Below, piece by piece: positions 12,001 to 22,419 of a DNA stretch of 64,000 nucleotides. Each line of letters starts with the position of its first letter. Position 1 is the first letter of the stretch. The DNA comes from Hydractinia symbiolongicarpus (lineage: Eukaryota; Cnidaria; Hydrozoa; Anthoathecata; Hydractiniidae). The position numbers and the translations under genes were made by a program. The notes under the pieces were generated by a model that saw only the letters and a list, made by a program, of their open reading frames with translations, did no database searches and had not been told where the DNA came from. Where the stretch lies: NCBI RefSeq assembly GCF_029227915.1, contig NC_079886.1, positions 10,747,501 to 10,811,500 of the forward strand, written 5' to 3'.

Positions 12001-13901
12001 TAGTCATCCATCCATCATCAGCAAACAATTGCGTATCCTTAAGATAACTCGATTGAGCCCATCTTAAAACTGCTCAAAAGACAAAAGGAATTCCAGCAGA
12101 AACAATCATTGACTTAAAACTTTCATATGTGAAATCAAAACACTCACAAACCTACCCCTCTAAATTTATTGGTACCCTCCCCACCCCCGAACTTGCGATA
12201 TTCTTTCTGCCACCTATAGATGCATATATTTCTACTAGAAATTATAAAAAAATAAGAACAAAATAAGAAGAGCTTCATCCTTCAATCATTGTTTTCAAAA
12301 GTAAAACAACCTGAGTCTGCAAAGTACTTATGTCATAATTTGTTCTTCTAGCTTGAAGAACAAATTATGACGTAAATACTTTTGTTTTAAATTTCGGTAA
12401 TTCATGAGCACAATTATAGGACTTCATTTGCAGAAAAACACTTTTCATATAAGGTTACAGATTTGGGAGAAATTTGCAGGGGAAAATAAAATAGAACGAA
12501 ATAAGGCTGGATTCATCAGTTCTGTTCTTACTATTAAGAACAAACTAGATGTTATAAAAAATCTGGCAGTCAGAAATTTTTGAATGTATATATAAAACAA
12601 ACCTTTTTCAGTCAATCTTTTTCGTACGAGAGAATTGTTTAGATAATCATGCAGATGTGGATCGTGTAAAAAATTATACCCCGGAGGTGGTCGATACGGT
12701 TCGCTCAAATCAAACTCTGCATCTGGTGGTACTCGAAATCTCTGAAAGAAAACAAATTTTGCTTTAATTTATTGCAAACACACTGGGCTTTTTTCGCCTC
12801 AAGTATCCTTTTGATGGTACCCACCCATCTAGAAGATATTTTAACCACCTTAAAAAACTTTTATTGAATTTAACCACCTTAAATAATTTTCAACAGCTTT
12901 AAGGTATGTTAAAAGAAAACTTTGCAGAAATATAGTGTAGCATAAATGATATTCATTAGATAGATAGATAGATGTGCATATTTTACATGGCTAGCCTCAC
13001 AAATATCGAGGGATATACCCTGTCTATTATTTCCAGGAGGGGCCATGGCGTAGATGGAGAGTCCTAGAGTATTTAATGCTCATTTTGAGCTACGCAGACC
13101 CAATTAGAGCCCGCGCTCTACTAGACAACTCCCGGCAACATCCAACGGCCCACACAGTGTGCCATCTTCCCAATTTCCCTCACATGGCTTGGGTTAACCC
13201 GGGGCTATGGTAACATTCACTCGCCCATGTTGAATCGCCGTCAAGAGGAATCGAACCCCGGTCTCCCGCACAGAGTACGAGAGCTATAACCACTAATCTA
13301 CGGCGCCACAATTTACTGTGACGTCAAAAAAAAATTTGAGACCACGTTTTCTATCCACTGATCATTACTGGTTTATTGGATTTCGTTCAATACCACCAAC
13401 TTACTTTTTCATTGAAACTCCTAGCATACTCTCCATCAAAATGTGCTGAATTTTATTAATTTTTTATTTAGCACATTTTCAAGGACACATTTTTCAGAGT
13501 TGTCATGGAAACCATGTTGCATTGTTTTTGCTTACTTTCTGTAGTATTCCAAAAGATAATATTATGAAAGATAATAACATAGAAATCCAACTTTCTAAGT
13601 AAAAAAGCAGGGAGGTCCAAAGACCACAGAATTAGAGTAAGTGTCACTCCCCCCGACATTAATGGAAGTAAAGAAGTACCTTGGTGCCTATTTTAGTGGT
13701 TGCTAGGTCAATCATATCGCTTAGTCCCGGAACCATCGGTACTTTTCCATCGAGACTTCCTGGTGTTTCGTACAGTATCAAATTTGCTTTCACTTGTGGA
13801 AAAGTAAAACCTTGTTTTTCGTGGATACCAGCATCATCTAACCAACTCCAGGGATTCTTGTTTGGAAATTTTATGAATTTCTCCTTCTTCTGCGCCACCA
13901 T
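1..13901 (-). CDS. FSIP2: FSIP2-like sperm fibrous-sheath protein (5' part, nine exons, 3' end beyond window)
   Basis: Exons in transcript order are 13901-13680, 12741-12603, 10621-10378, 9742-9601, 8242-8132, 7838-7691, 6873-6545, 5665-5567 and 5027-1. Every junction keeps phase, giving about 2,153 codons before the window edge. The N-terminus carries the blocks YRPPPGYNFLHDPHLHDYL and CTIKEFNDYRQWIRKLKLD, which I recognise from vertebrate FSIP2, a very large protein of the sperm-tail fibrous sheath that also has giant exons. Exons 3-8 encode a long, highly charged coiled coil rich in E, K, R and Q. Exon 9 is open for all 5,027 nt. It holds repeated alanine-rich modules with an A-x-x-LG(Y/F)S-type motif, an acidic glutamate run near 2,400-2,450, then Ser/Lys-rich low-complexity sequence. 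The start is the ATG at 13901, the only one before the first splice donor. No stop is seen, so the C-terminus is unknown. A sperm-flagellum role is inferred from homology only. Confidence 0.72.
22..477 (-). repeat. ~63-residue tandem protein repeat in the giant exon
   Basis: The minus-strand frame repeats a unit of about 189 nt (63 residues), with two full copies and a partial third. Each begins with a KK-(S/T)-LS-x-x-K-(M/L)-S motif, and the two full copies also carry a later KKD-(S/N)-AV-x-EVASN motif. Spacing is a multiple of three, so the repeat keeps the reading frame. It may continue beyond the window. Confidence 0.75.
3005..4434 (-). repeat. Two interleaved, in-frame segmental duplications in the giant exon
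   Basis: Block A at 3005-3140 is nearly identical to 3428-3563 (offset 423 nt, 141 codons). Block B at 3141-3420 is nearly identical to 4155-4434 (offset 1,014 nt, 338 codons). The 3005-3427 segment is therefore a composite A+B copy abutting the source of A. Both offsets are multiples of three, and the frame is open throughout. In protein terms, block B carries the SLGFDSNEISVALG-type module and block A the TRDH-x-DL-x-FVS-x-KLCED module. Confidence 0.85.
5764..5875 (+). mobile_element. Possible tRNA-derived SINE fragment
   Basis: The segment has an A-box-like TGGCCTAGGGTTA and, about 40 nt downstream, a degenerate B-box-like GGTTTGGTCC. GC-rich sequence and then an AT-rich tail follow. It lies in the intron between the 99-nt and 329-nt exons of the FSIP2-like gene. 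The B box is imperfect and no second copy was found in the window, so the call is weak. Confidence 0.35.
7100..7671 (+). mobile_element. Helitron-like non-autonomous element (degenerate 3' end)
   Basis: The left end TCTCGATAAATAA followed by CGTCGTCTGTCTCG matches the left end of the cleaner copy at 54268. The right end has the same CGTGGA-TTTT-TCCACG hairpin (7643-7658). The terminal tetranucleotide is GTAG rather than CTAG, so this copy is decayed. It fills most of the intron between the 329-nt and 148-nt exons of the FSIP2-like gene and ends about 20 nt from the splice donor. Confidence 0.5.
8391..8829 (+). repeat. 14-bp minisatellite, about 30 copies
   Basis: The unit is CTCCGATTTCACTA with single-base variants (CTCTGC, CTTCGA, CCGCTTTT) repeated head to tail. 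The array lies in an intron of the FSIP2-like gene. Because 14 is not a multiple of three, it produces spurious open frames with a 14-residue period in all three plus-strand frames. Confidence 0.95.
10763..10810. repeat. Perfect 22-bp inverted repeat with 4-nt loop
   Basis: The two arms, 10763-10784 and 10789-10810, are exact reverse complements around a TATT loop. The inner part of the hairpin (AAGGGAAATATTTTTCCC and following) is repeated once more immediately downstream to about 10845. It is intronic to the FSIP2-like gene. Confidence 0.9.
11926..11952. repeat. 13-bp perfect palindrome with 1-nt loop
   Basis: The arm GCGACATTAGCTT is followed by one C and then its exact reverse complement. 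It lies in the long intron between exons 2 and 3 of the FSIP2-like gene. It could be a small foldback remnant; nothing else supports a function. Confidence 0.8.
12321..12382. repeat. Foldback hairpin, 17-bp perfect stem
   Basis: The arm GTCATAATTTGTTCTTC (12332-12348) pairs exactly with 12355-12371 around a TAGCTT loop. The outer ~10 bp pair imperfectly. It is intronic and may be a small MITE-like element. Confidence 0.75.
12956..13310 (-). mobile_element. tRNA-derived SINE
   Basis: On the minus strand the element starts near 13310 with a tRNA-like head. The A box TAGATTAGTGGTTA is at 13300-13287 and the B box GGTTCGATTCC at 13257-13247, followed by a GC-rich body. It ends in a TATC-repeat tail (12956-12973). 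The body and 3' part recur at 39605-39736, which shows that this is a dispersed family. It lies in intron 1 of the FSIP2-like gene. The internal RNA polymerase III promoter is intact in sequence. Confidence 0.85.
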
Positions 13902-15016
13902 AATTATTACGCCACCTTATTGAAACTTTATAAAAATAACATTAGTTTTAACGCATAAAATTTTGTTAACAACGAACCAACTCGTTTTTAACTGTTTACA
14001 AAACTGCAACTGACTTTCGATTTCGTGCGTTAACTAATGTTCGAATTTAACCCGAATCGAACGTTGTTTTATAATAGAAACCATAGCATTGCTAGTTGGA
14101 ACTTCGCAAAATCTTGTTGATGTTCCCTAATTTTCCCACAACACAGGCCCCCAATATTCATCTGTTTTATGAGCGAATTAGGAAACATATCGCAAAATTA
14201 AGAATTTCTAGCTAACATTTCCTGGTGGAATAAAGGTAAATTTGGAGAACCTAGAAACCCAGGCTCTTAAGGACGATGAATTAGCACTACAATGAGCAAT
14301 ATACTTCATCCTTTTAAATTGTAATAAATATTACTTTTATTCTACTCTTTTCAACAAGACTTCTTTTTTCAGAGGGGGAGCATAAATTTTTTTTCATTAC
14401 AATGATTCTTGCGAAATGCTACAATTAATTTATTTAATTCTTCTGCCAGAGAAATTTTACGAAGGGCGAAAATTTCAGCGAAAAAAAGCGGCCGAAATTC
14501 TTTTTCGACTGCATAATCTAAATCCCAAAAACGAGCCAAGCTAAACCATGTGCATAACGTTGTAAAACTACTTTTGTAGCAAGATAATGTTGTTAAGGGC
14601 AGCTATAATCTTTAAAATTTTGGCGGGATTCTTCAGTGCGGCTTGGCCCAACTCTTAAGAGGCGATGTAATAAGCCAGACCAAGGCGTGATGAGTATACG
14701 GAAAAAGTGATTGCTCTTTGTAAAAGAGTTCCTGTTCCGTTGTACAGTCCTGTCATTTAGTTATACTCCCCTTTGAATTACTAGCCGCTGACCGCGCTAA
14801 TTTAATAACTTTTAAAGTTCACAAACAGCGTTAGTTTAATTAATTTCATTGAGCGCTCTATTTTCAAAGAGTTGAGTTTTCGAAACGATAATTTTATAAC
14901 CTATTTCAATTTAAACTTTAATGCAAAGATAAAATTCTGCTCCGAAATTTTTGGGATTTTTTTGTATTTCTAGTGATGATGTCATACTTGCTTTTTACCT
15001 TTTCATATTTGTTTAG
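13902..15016. other. Intergenic region between divergent genes
   Basis: The stretch lies between the FSIP2-like start codon (reading left) and the first recognisable receptor exon (reading right). It should contain the FSIP2-like promoter and 5' UTR. I see no convincing TM1-TM3 exons of the receptor here, no large ORF and no clear mobile element. Confidence 0.5.
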
Positions 15017-18000
15017 GAATTCCAGTAGCATTGCAAATAATTGGCTTGAGTTACACGAAAGGAAAAGGATTTGGCACCAAGCACCAGTAAGTAATATATT
15101 AAAGTACGCACATCAAAGTCGATTGTATTTAGAGGACATCTATAGTAAACATTGAAAAAATTGTGAATTTCGTAAACATGTTGAATCACGGAGCTCGATT
15201 GTTGAATTAAAGCTTAGATTTAGAGGTTTTAAAATAACCAAAACAACCAACGGCCACCCAACAATCGATTAGGGTTGATCTCTTTTGACCTGCAAAGGTT
15301 CCAACCTCTGGTTCTCTATAGCAATCTTCTTACTTCTAAAGATGCCAGTACTAGATTTCCTTGTAAATGCCAAATTAATTTTTACTTAGTTAACATGTAA
15401 AAAACCGTAAGTTTACTATTTTAGCGAATTTGATAAAGAAGTTTGATTAATTTCTGTAAACACTTAATATACCAAGGAAACCGGTAACCGTGTTTCGACT
15501 TTTTTATTATTTTTATAATTTTAAAACGCGATTCCTTAATTATCAATTCTTTATTGCGTAGGGAAATAATCCTAAAAAATGAATCCTGCATTATTATTTA
15601 CGACTGCTTTTTATAGTTGCTGGTTAAGTGATGAGGCTCTGTGGATATTTGTCATCCCTGTTGCAACTGTCGTAGCTGTAAGAACCTTTTTTAAGTATAT
15701 TTATACGGGTTTTTTTTGTTTTCTTTTTGCCTACGAAACCAGGTGCATTTAGGGATTAGAAAGCTTGAACACACAATTCTCTCCATTTTAACACAATAAA
15801 ACTGTAGCTAGATTTTAAATTGCTTTAGCCAATGTAAAGGTCTTCAATGCTAAAAATGTTTTAAAAAAAGGCCCAACCATGACTAGACTCTTTCTAGTCC
15901 CAGTAATTTTCCCTCCACTTGCAAAACCAGTTCGTCAGCCCTGATAATGTAACTTTTCATGACTGGTGGTGTGTATCTGCATTTTTAATTCACATTTAGT
16001 ATCTTTTATTTTCATTCTGAATAACCGCATGCACTTTTTAATCTTTCAGACCAATTTTGGTATTAGCATGTACGTATTGCGTCGATTATATGGCACAAAA
16101 GTGATGGAGAATGCAAAGAATATTATCAAGGCTAAGTAAGTAAAAACCATCTTCTTTTAAACAGCCAACAAAATCACTAAATTTAATCACAATGATTTCT
16201 GCATTCTTACGATTTTTTTTTAGAAAGTTACTTCGAGCCTTGGTTGTTCTTACACCTTCGCTTGGATTAACCTGGTTGGTTGGAATTTTTGTGTCAATAT
16301 TTCCAAAGAATCGTCCCTTGCAATATGTATTCGCTCTGTTCTCTACCAATCAGGTAAACATTAAGCGTACCACCTGCTTAGAAATTGAAAAATTTCAAAA
16401 AGGTTGTTTTTTTTTCGCCACCTTCGAGATAATTTTGTAAATTGACACAAATTTTTGTTGTAAAAATACAGACATTTTTGTATTCGATTTCTTTATTGCG
16501 TCACAGTGTTTTTCGTTTTGTTGTTACACAAATGATTGACGTAGTCGAGAAATTTTCTATTCGGGCTTTACTTTGCACTGTACTTTCAAAATATCATATA
16601 CGTGTTGGTCACACGGATATGATCTTTTGAAAATCCACATCATACATCATTTGCAACGATATTTCGTTAGTGATGTTCTCTAAGCTTGATTAAGTCTCTT
16701 TTCTTGCTTCACACACAAGCTGTCAAATTGTGAAAAAAAAGAATCATAGTGCTTCATGTCTACATGAGTGCGGTGAGACAGTGAAAAGAAGTTTTGAAAA
16801 ATGTTCAAATTATTGTGGGACGTTAACGCACCGCAGTTTTTCCGTTTCTCAGAATCTCCGTGTATAGTCGGTTGGTGATCACGTAGCTTCGGAAATACTC
16901 TACTTCACTTAAATTTTGTAAGGAACTCGCCCGTCGTACATATTTTTTGTATTGCTATCTCGTGATTTTTTGTTCGCCTGTTAACATGAAGTAATTAAAT
17001 TAATTATATGGACAGACCAAACTAAGTTTGTGCGCAATTATTTTAAACAAACAGCAAACGAATATTATTAATATAGAGAGTATTTTCACAAAGTATTCGG
17101 GTCAGAAAGTTCGTTTTCACAGGTATTTATAAATCTAAAAATAAGAACAGCGAAATTAAGACCATGGACTTTTTTGGACTTTAAAAGTATGTGGAGGCAT
17201 AAAGTTCCAGCGGTCTATAACTTCTTGCAGGGTTATAGTTATGATGAAATAAAACTTTGGCGCAATTGTAATATGAGATTAAAAAATAAACAAGCATTGT
17301 AAATTTAAGAGCGTTTGAGAGTGTTCTAAGTATATTTCGCCATTCTGTTTTGATTTTCTGTTAGTAATATAAATAGTTTATAACACATATTTTGGTTTTT
17401 GCACATAAAAAAGGATAAGTATACGCAAAATTCTAAAATATCTAACTAATATTCCATGTATCAAATTACAATCGTAAAATCAGCGTAAAAAAATCTTAAA
17501 AAAAAAACTCAGCCGAAATGTTTACATTATCAACGTAAACCCTCATATGATTAACAGATCAAAATTTATAGAATTTCTCATTTTATTTAGAAAGTATTCT
17601 TTGGCGGTTTTCAGCAATGTCTAGTAACTTGTGACGTCATTCACAAGTGGAGTCAAAAATTTGTAAAATATGCTAGTCATAAAAATATTAATAGTAACTA
17701 GGTTTCATAACAATTGAGCAAATAATTCAGAAGATTTTAAGATTTGAATTTACTTTGTGCTTTTCCCCTTCCATACCAAATAGAGTTAAACGACGTTAAA
17801 AAATTGATCATTATCCTTCAAAATTTCGAAGATCTTATAGATCAGACAGAATGTAAAAATTCGCTGTAGAACTAAATAATTGAATTTTAAGCAGATAGTG
17901 GTATTTTGAACAAATTTCAAGCTTTTGATGACATCATAGATAAGTGCAGACTTAAGCAGAAATTTATTGCTATCATTTTGTTCTTTTTGTGACGTACTAT

Positions 18001-18639
18001 AAATGTGCCAAATTTAATTTAATTTGGACAAGCGTATGAAAAGTTTTTTTTGTTCAAGATTAGAGTTATAAAGATTACTATCAAAACATGTTTTTCTTTC
18101 ATGTTTTCTGTTATTCTCAGGCTTCAATCTGGATTCAAATATATCGTTTGTTTTATAGGGTGTATGGATATTTATATGTTGCATGATCATGGACAAAAAG
18201 GTTAGCAATTTTTAAATAATTGGGAAAGTGGAAGAGCTTTTAAAAAAGGAAAATGTGTAGAATTATATTTTTACTTACCTTTAATAATGTTTTACGAATT
18301 TACATGCTCCTGCATAAAAAAACCTATTTTATAGGTATACGTAATGCTATGAAGAGAACAGAACTTATTTCTTCAAAATGGTGCTGTATAGTGTGTGTTT
18401 AACTCGACATTAATTTCTGTTCTGTAAAATATGCATCGAGCTTTTGAAAATAGAATACCTGATACTTGTAAACTCTGCTTTAAAAGGTTTTCTCCGAAAA
18501 GTGTTTACGAAAGTGGACCAGAAAAAACAATTGTTCTTCTTAAATTCTAAATTATATTGCCACTTTTTTTGCGTTTCAGATACGAACGGATCTTCATCGC
18601 CGATTTACCCCGCGAAACAGAAGTTCACAAAGAACATGA
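15017..18639 (+). CDS. Adhesion-GPCR-like receptor, TM4-TM7 and C-tail (5' half not found)
   Basis: Six exons with consistent phases: 15017-15086, 15617-15677, 16050-16135, 16224-16353, 18159-18200 and 18580-18639 (stop). Together they encode TM4 (GIPVALQIIGLS), an ECL2 with the conserved Cys-Trp pair (HHCWLS), TM5 (LWIFVIPVATVVA), an ICL3 with MYVLRRLYGTK, TM6 (LTPSLGLTWLVGIF) and TM7 (NQGVWIFICCMIMD). A short basic tail follows. The LT-x3-GLTW-x2-G and QG-x-(F/W)-IF patterns are typical of family B2 (adhesion) receptors, which signal through G proteins at the plasma membrane. The first exon starts in phase 1, so an upstream exon must supply one base. TM1-TM3, GAIN and ectodomain exons were not found in the ~1 kb upstream. 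The locus may be a 5'-truncated copy, or its 5' exons may be distant. Confidence 0.7.
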
Positions 18640-19224
18640 CAACGCGCTATCATTGTTATCAAGATTAATTAATCACGGGCATAGTTTATGGCGGTTTTGT
18701 ATTGTATTGTATTTTGCTCATATTACCTTTCTTAGTGAGGACGGGGGAGGGGGAGGATGCGGGGGACGTGGTTGAGAATATACCATACAAGAATTTTGTC
18801 AGTAAGAAATTCAGTTTTTTTGCCTTTATATCTATGAAAATCTCCAGAAAACCTCTTTGTTTTCAAGAATTCGAAGCACATTTTAAATAGTAAAAATTAA
18901 GGCCTTCTTGAAGGACAGATAATTTTGAAACACACAATTTTTTAAGTGCCTTTCGGTTATTTTTCTTATAAAAATATTGCATATCACATTTTCCCTAGGA
19001 TCTATTCCCTGGAGCAGGTAATTACGGCCGTCACCAAGTTTATCATAAAGACAAAAATTCGCTGGCAATAAGAGTGCGTTATATCAATTGGCATTTGTAA
19101 TCATATTCAATACTAAATAAACTACAATATTTATCTTGTTTTGTGCCCAGTTTAACAAATTTCATGTTTTTTATTACATCAATAAAACAATATAAAAAAA
19201 AATTGATTTAAAAATCAATTACTA
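18640..19224. other. Intergenic region between convergent 3' ends
   Basis: The stretch separates the receptor stop from the sulfotransferase stop. An AATAAA poly(A) signal for the minus-strand sulfotransferase is at 19175-19170, about 50 nt past its stop. Nothing else is recognisable. Confidence 0.55.
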
Positions 19225-20731
19225 TTAACTATCTTCTAAACCAAATTGCTTTCCAGAAAATCCAAAAGAAATGAAATCGTCCCTGTAAATGTTATATAAC
19301 GTGCGTAGAAAAGACTTGGGAATTTCTAAATAAAATCTCATCATAACAGAATTAGCGCTTTCTCTATAATTATCAGTGGCGTTGTAAGGGAACTTGTATT
19401 TTTCGTAAAGACCTGTCTGTTTCAATACCTCTTCAGCGTCTTGCAGCAGCGTGTCCATTTTGCCAATGAAGTCGTATTTCATAGTGCAAGGACTGCACAG
19501 TTTTGTCATTATTTGCCAGTGTTCGTCAAAAGCTTTATGCCCTTTTTTCTGATGTACTGAAATTAAATACATTAAGAATTCTTTAAAAGTTACCCCTTTT
19601 CCTGCATCGTATTCTGCTTTACTTAGATTTACACGAAACATCCTTAATATAACCGAACCGTACCGCTTTTGAAAACCAGGATGGGCTGGTTGCTTTAATT
19701 TATTTCGATATGCGGAAAATAATCTCTCGAACGGATGTCTGACGAACACGAAAGCATAGTAAGAGTTTCTTCTCCATGCAAGTTCTGTTTCATTTAGATT
19801 TCGTAGCATTGAATATTTCATATTGTGCAGCTGGTCCTTGTCCTTAACTTGAAACAAGTCTTTCATTCTTCCATCAAAAACTTGAAGCAATCGTTTCCAA
19901 TTTGTACAAGCAGCTTTTGGTATGGAACAGTAAATAATTTCTTTCTTTTCACTATAGAACATATTATTCATCAGAGGTTTACTTCTTCTTAACTGATCTT
20001 TTGTTTGGTTATAGCGGCAGAAATTCCGCAATATCTGCTGCCTCTCCATTTGTGTTTCCTTATTGGTTTTAGTTATTCTCGCGGTTGTTTTAGGTGATGG
20101 TGGCAGCGGAGTACCTTGATTTAGTGAATTCTTGCTTCTCTGAATAAAAATTTATGGTAAATGTTAGTACTTGTCCGATTACCGCCCCAATAGAGTTATA
20201 ACTCTAACCCTTAACTTTGGGAAGAGGGTGGAGTGGGTAACTGTCTAGTACCATCAGTCTGGCGTATGCAGATTTATTTTTTGCGTAATCGTTTCTGTGG
20301 ACTGGACCTGTTATTTAAAAAAGTACCTGAATGTTTTCATAATTGCTGTAACGAAGGTTGATTCCATTTTCTATAACGCAAGATGAAAGGTTTTTATTTT
20401 TGCATATTTTACAAAGCATTTTTGCTAAATAAAGAAGCTCAGTAAGTATAATAACCATACAGCCATGTAAAAAAGAGTCTTCCCCTCTCCTCTTTCCCTG
20501 GACTGAATGAGTTAAAAGAACAATACAATTAAAAATACCAGGATAGAGGGCTTTTATAAGAAAGAAAATAAGCATTCATTTCTTACCTTTGCAGCTTGAA
20601 AACATAAGTAAACATTGAATAACGGAAAGCAGAAGCACTAGAAATATCAACAAGACAAGTAGTTTGAACATGCCGTTGTTTACTTCGTATCCGCCATATT
20701 GAAAATTAACTTTTGCTCTCTTAAATTCCAT
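19225..20731 (-). CDS. Carbohydrate sulfotransferase (CHST8-14 / Sulfotransfer_2 family)
   Basis: Exons 20731-20587, 20424-20327 and 20139-19225 join in phase to give 385 residues. It is a type II membrane protein: a short cytosolic N-terminus, one signal anchor at about residues 21-44, a stem, then the catalytic domain facing the Golgi lumen. The PAPS-binding motifs are clear: a 5'-phosphosulfate loop, CSIPKAACTNWKRLL, and a 3'-phosphate motif, FVRHPFERLFSAYRNK. The HWQIMTKLCSPC segment also fits chondroitin and HNK-1-type sulfotransferases. It would transfer sulfate from PAPS to a glycan hydroxyl; I cannot tell which sugar. The start is the ATG just before the signal anchor. A splice acceptor-like TTTTAG lies just upstream of it, so a 5' UTR exon is possible. 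Confidence 0.92.
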
Positions 20732-22419
20732 TGTACCTAAAACAGGTTAATTTATGTTTCAAACTCACATTAATATATTTGCCTTACTCAAAACTTTGAA
20801 GATATATAAACACTGAATTAAAAATCAGTTTATCGTCATTGGAAGATCATTTATAACTTACTGTTGCACGCATTTTTTATGAGCAACGTTTGATTAAAAT
20901 AGATTGAAAAATAAAGCAACAATCAACCTAAAGTGATTAAATCTCTTTAATAATATCCGTATTCCGTTTGTCTGTTTGTTCGCGTGAAGAAAGTCGTGTT
21001 ATGTAAACACGAAATGTGATATAATATTTTTTTTCACAAAAGCTTTTGTGTAATTTAAAAATTCTTATACAAAAGCCTTTTTTATTCCTTCGATGCAGTC
21101 TCTTTGATATAATAACATGCGCAGCTAAAATCAATTCGTAGTTTTGATTATTGGCGCTTTTTAAGGAAATTAACAAAACAAGTTAAAGATAATAAAAAAG
21201 TCATTAATTCATCAAAACTAAATATTAATGTTTATTGGCATACTCATCCAACTGAATAAATTTGATCCTAAAAAGATCCTGCTAACTCTTTCCAAATGAA
21301 AAGCCAACAACAACGACTAAGTAACATTTGACGCCCCGGAGAAAGAACAAACTCAAGAAACAGACATATATGTAAAAATCAAGCTTCTTAAAAAAAATGT
21401 CAGAGTGGTGCACAGCTTCCTTAAAATTGAGTTTGAGGGTGCAGAACAAATTGATAAAAGGTAACCCTTACCAACCATGCATAACAACACCAGCCAGTTA
21501 TTCACGGGGACTTCAAGAATGACAATCTCCGTTTTGAAAATGACTGTTTAGCTGTTTTAGCACATTCATCCAGTTTATCTTTCTCAACTAAATTTCAAAA
21601 AGATTGAATTTCATTAAACATTAACTTGGAACATATGTTTAAAACATTTTGATTGTGATTTAACTTCATAAGGTAAAATTAAAGAGAAGCTAAATGGTAA
21701 TTTAAATTATTTACCATTTCGCTTCCATGCATTCAAGACAGCAACCGTGAACACAGGTTGTTTTTTGAACCACAACAATTGTGAAATTGTGGGTGGGCAC
21801 CCAACGCCTAAAGCGCAATTTAAATTTTATAAATAAAATTGAAAGAAGATTCTAACACTGCATTTTTACAACCCAATTGCGTGCGAGCAGGCAACGAAAC
21901 TGGTAAAGGTAAAACAAATAGCTAAATAATCATGAAGAAATGACACAAGATGTCAACAAGACGTTATTTCTTTCCTGAAAACATGAAATACTACAAAGTA
22001 GATCTCATCTGTTGTAATTTTTGTTGTGTTGATTCTTGTAAAACGGCTTTGAAGAGAGATAACAAGTTATATATACAGGTACACCCTGTATACTATTTGC
22101 GTACAGTATATGGGAAAAGGAAGATTAGATCTTTTTTTTGATTTTTTTTATTAGCTCTCAAATGTGCTAAGAGGCGCTTCCTGCTCTTCTGCAAATTCTC
22201 AAATTTATTTCATAAAATCTCAATCTAACACTACTTCTTTTAACCCAATCGATTGCGTTTGGGTCCGCGAAACTGGAGCACAGACTGCTTTCTTCTTCAG
22301 TTTAAAGCGACACTACTACACTTTTTAAAACATCATTTTGTAAATGTAATCAACTTTCATTTCAAAATATGACGTCATGTTGACGACCTACTAGACTAGA
22401 AACCTTTATTAAAAATATC
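20732..22419. other. Intergenic, no gene seen
   Basis: This AT-rich stretch lies upstream of the sulfotransferase and should hold its promoter. I see no coding region, RNA gene or repeat that I can support. Confidence 0.4.

Noticed and set aside
13247-13300. tRNA gene on the minus strand
   Set aside because: The A and B boxes belong to a SINE head. The sequence does not complete a tRNA acceptor stem and is followed by a SINE body and tail.
16442-16630. Candidate TM7 exon of the receptor just after TM6
   Set aside because: It has an acceptor-like site but no QG-x-(F/W)-IF motif. The exon at 18159-18200 fits both phase and motif.
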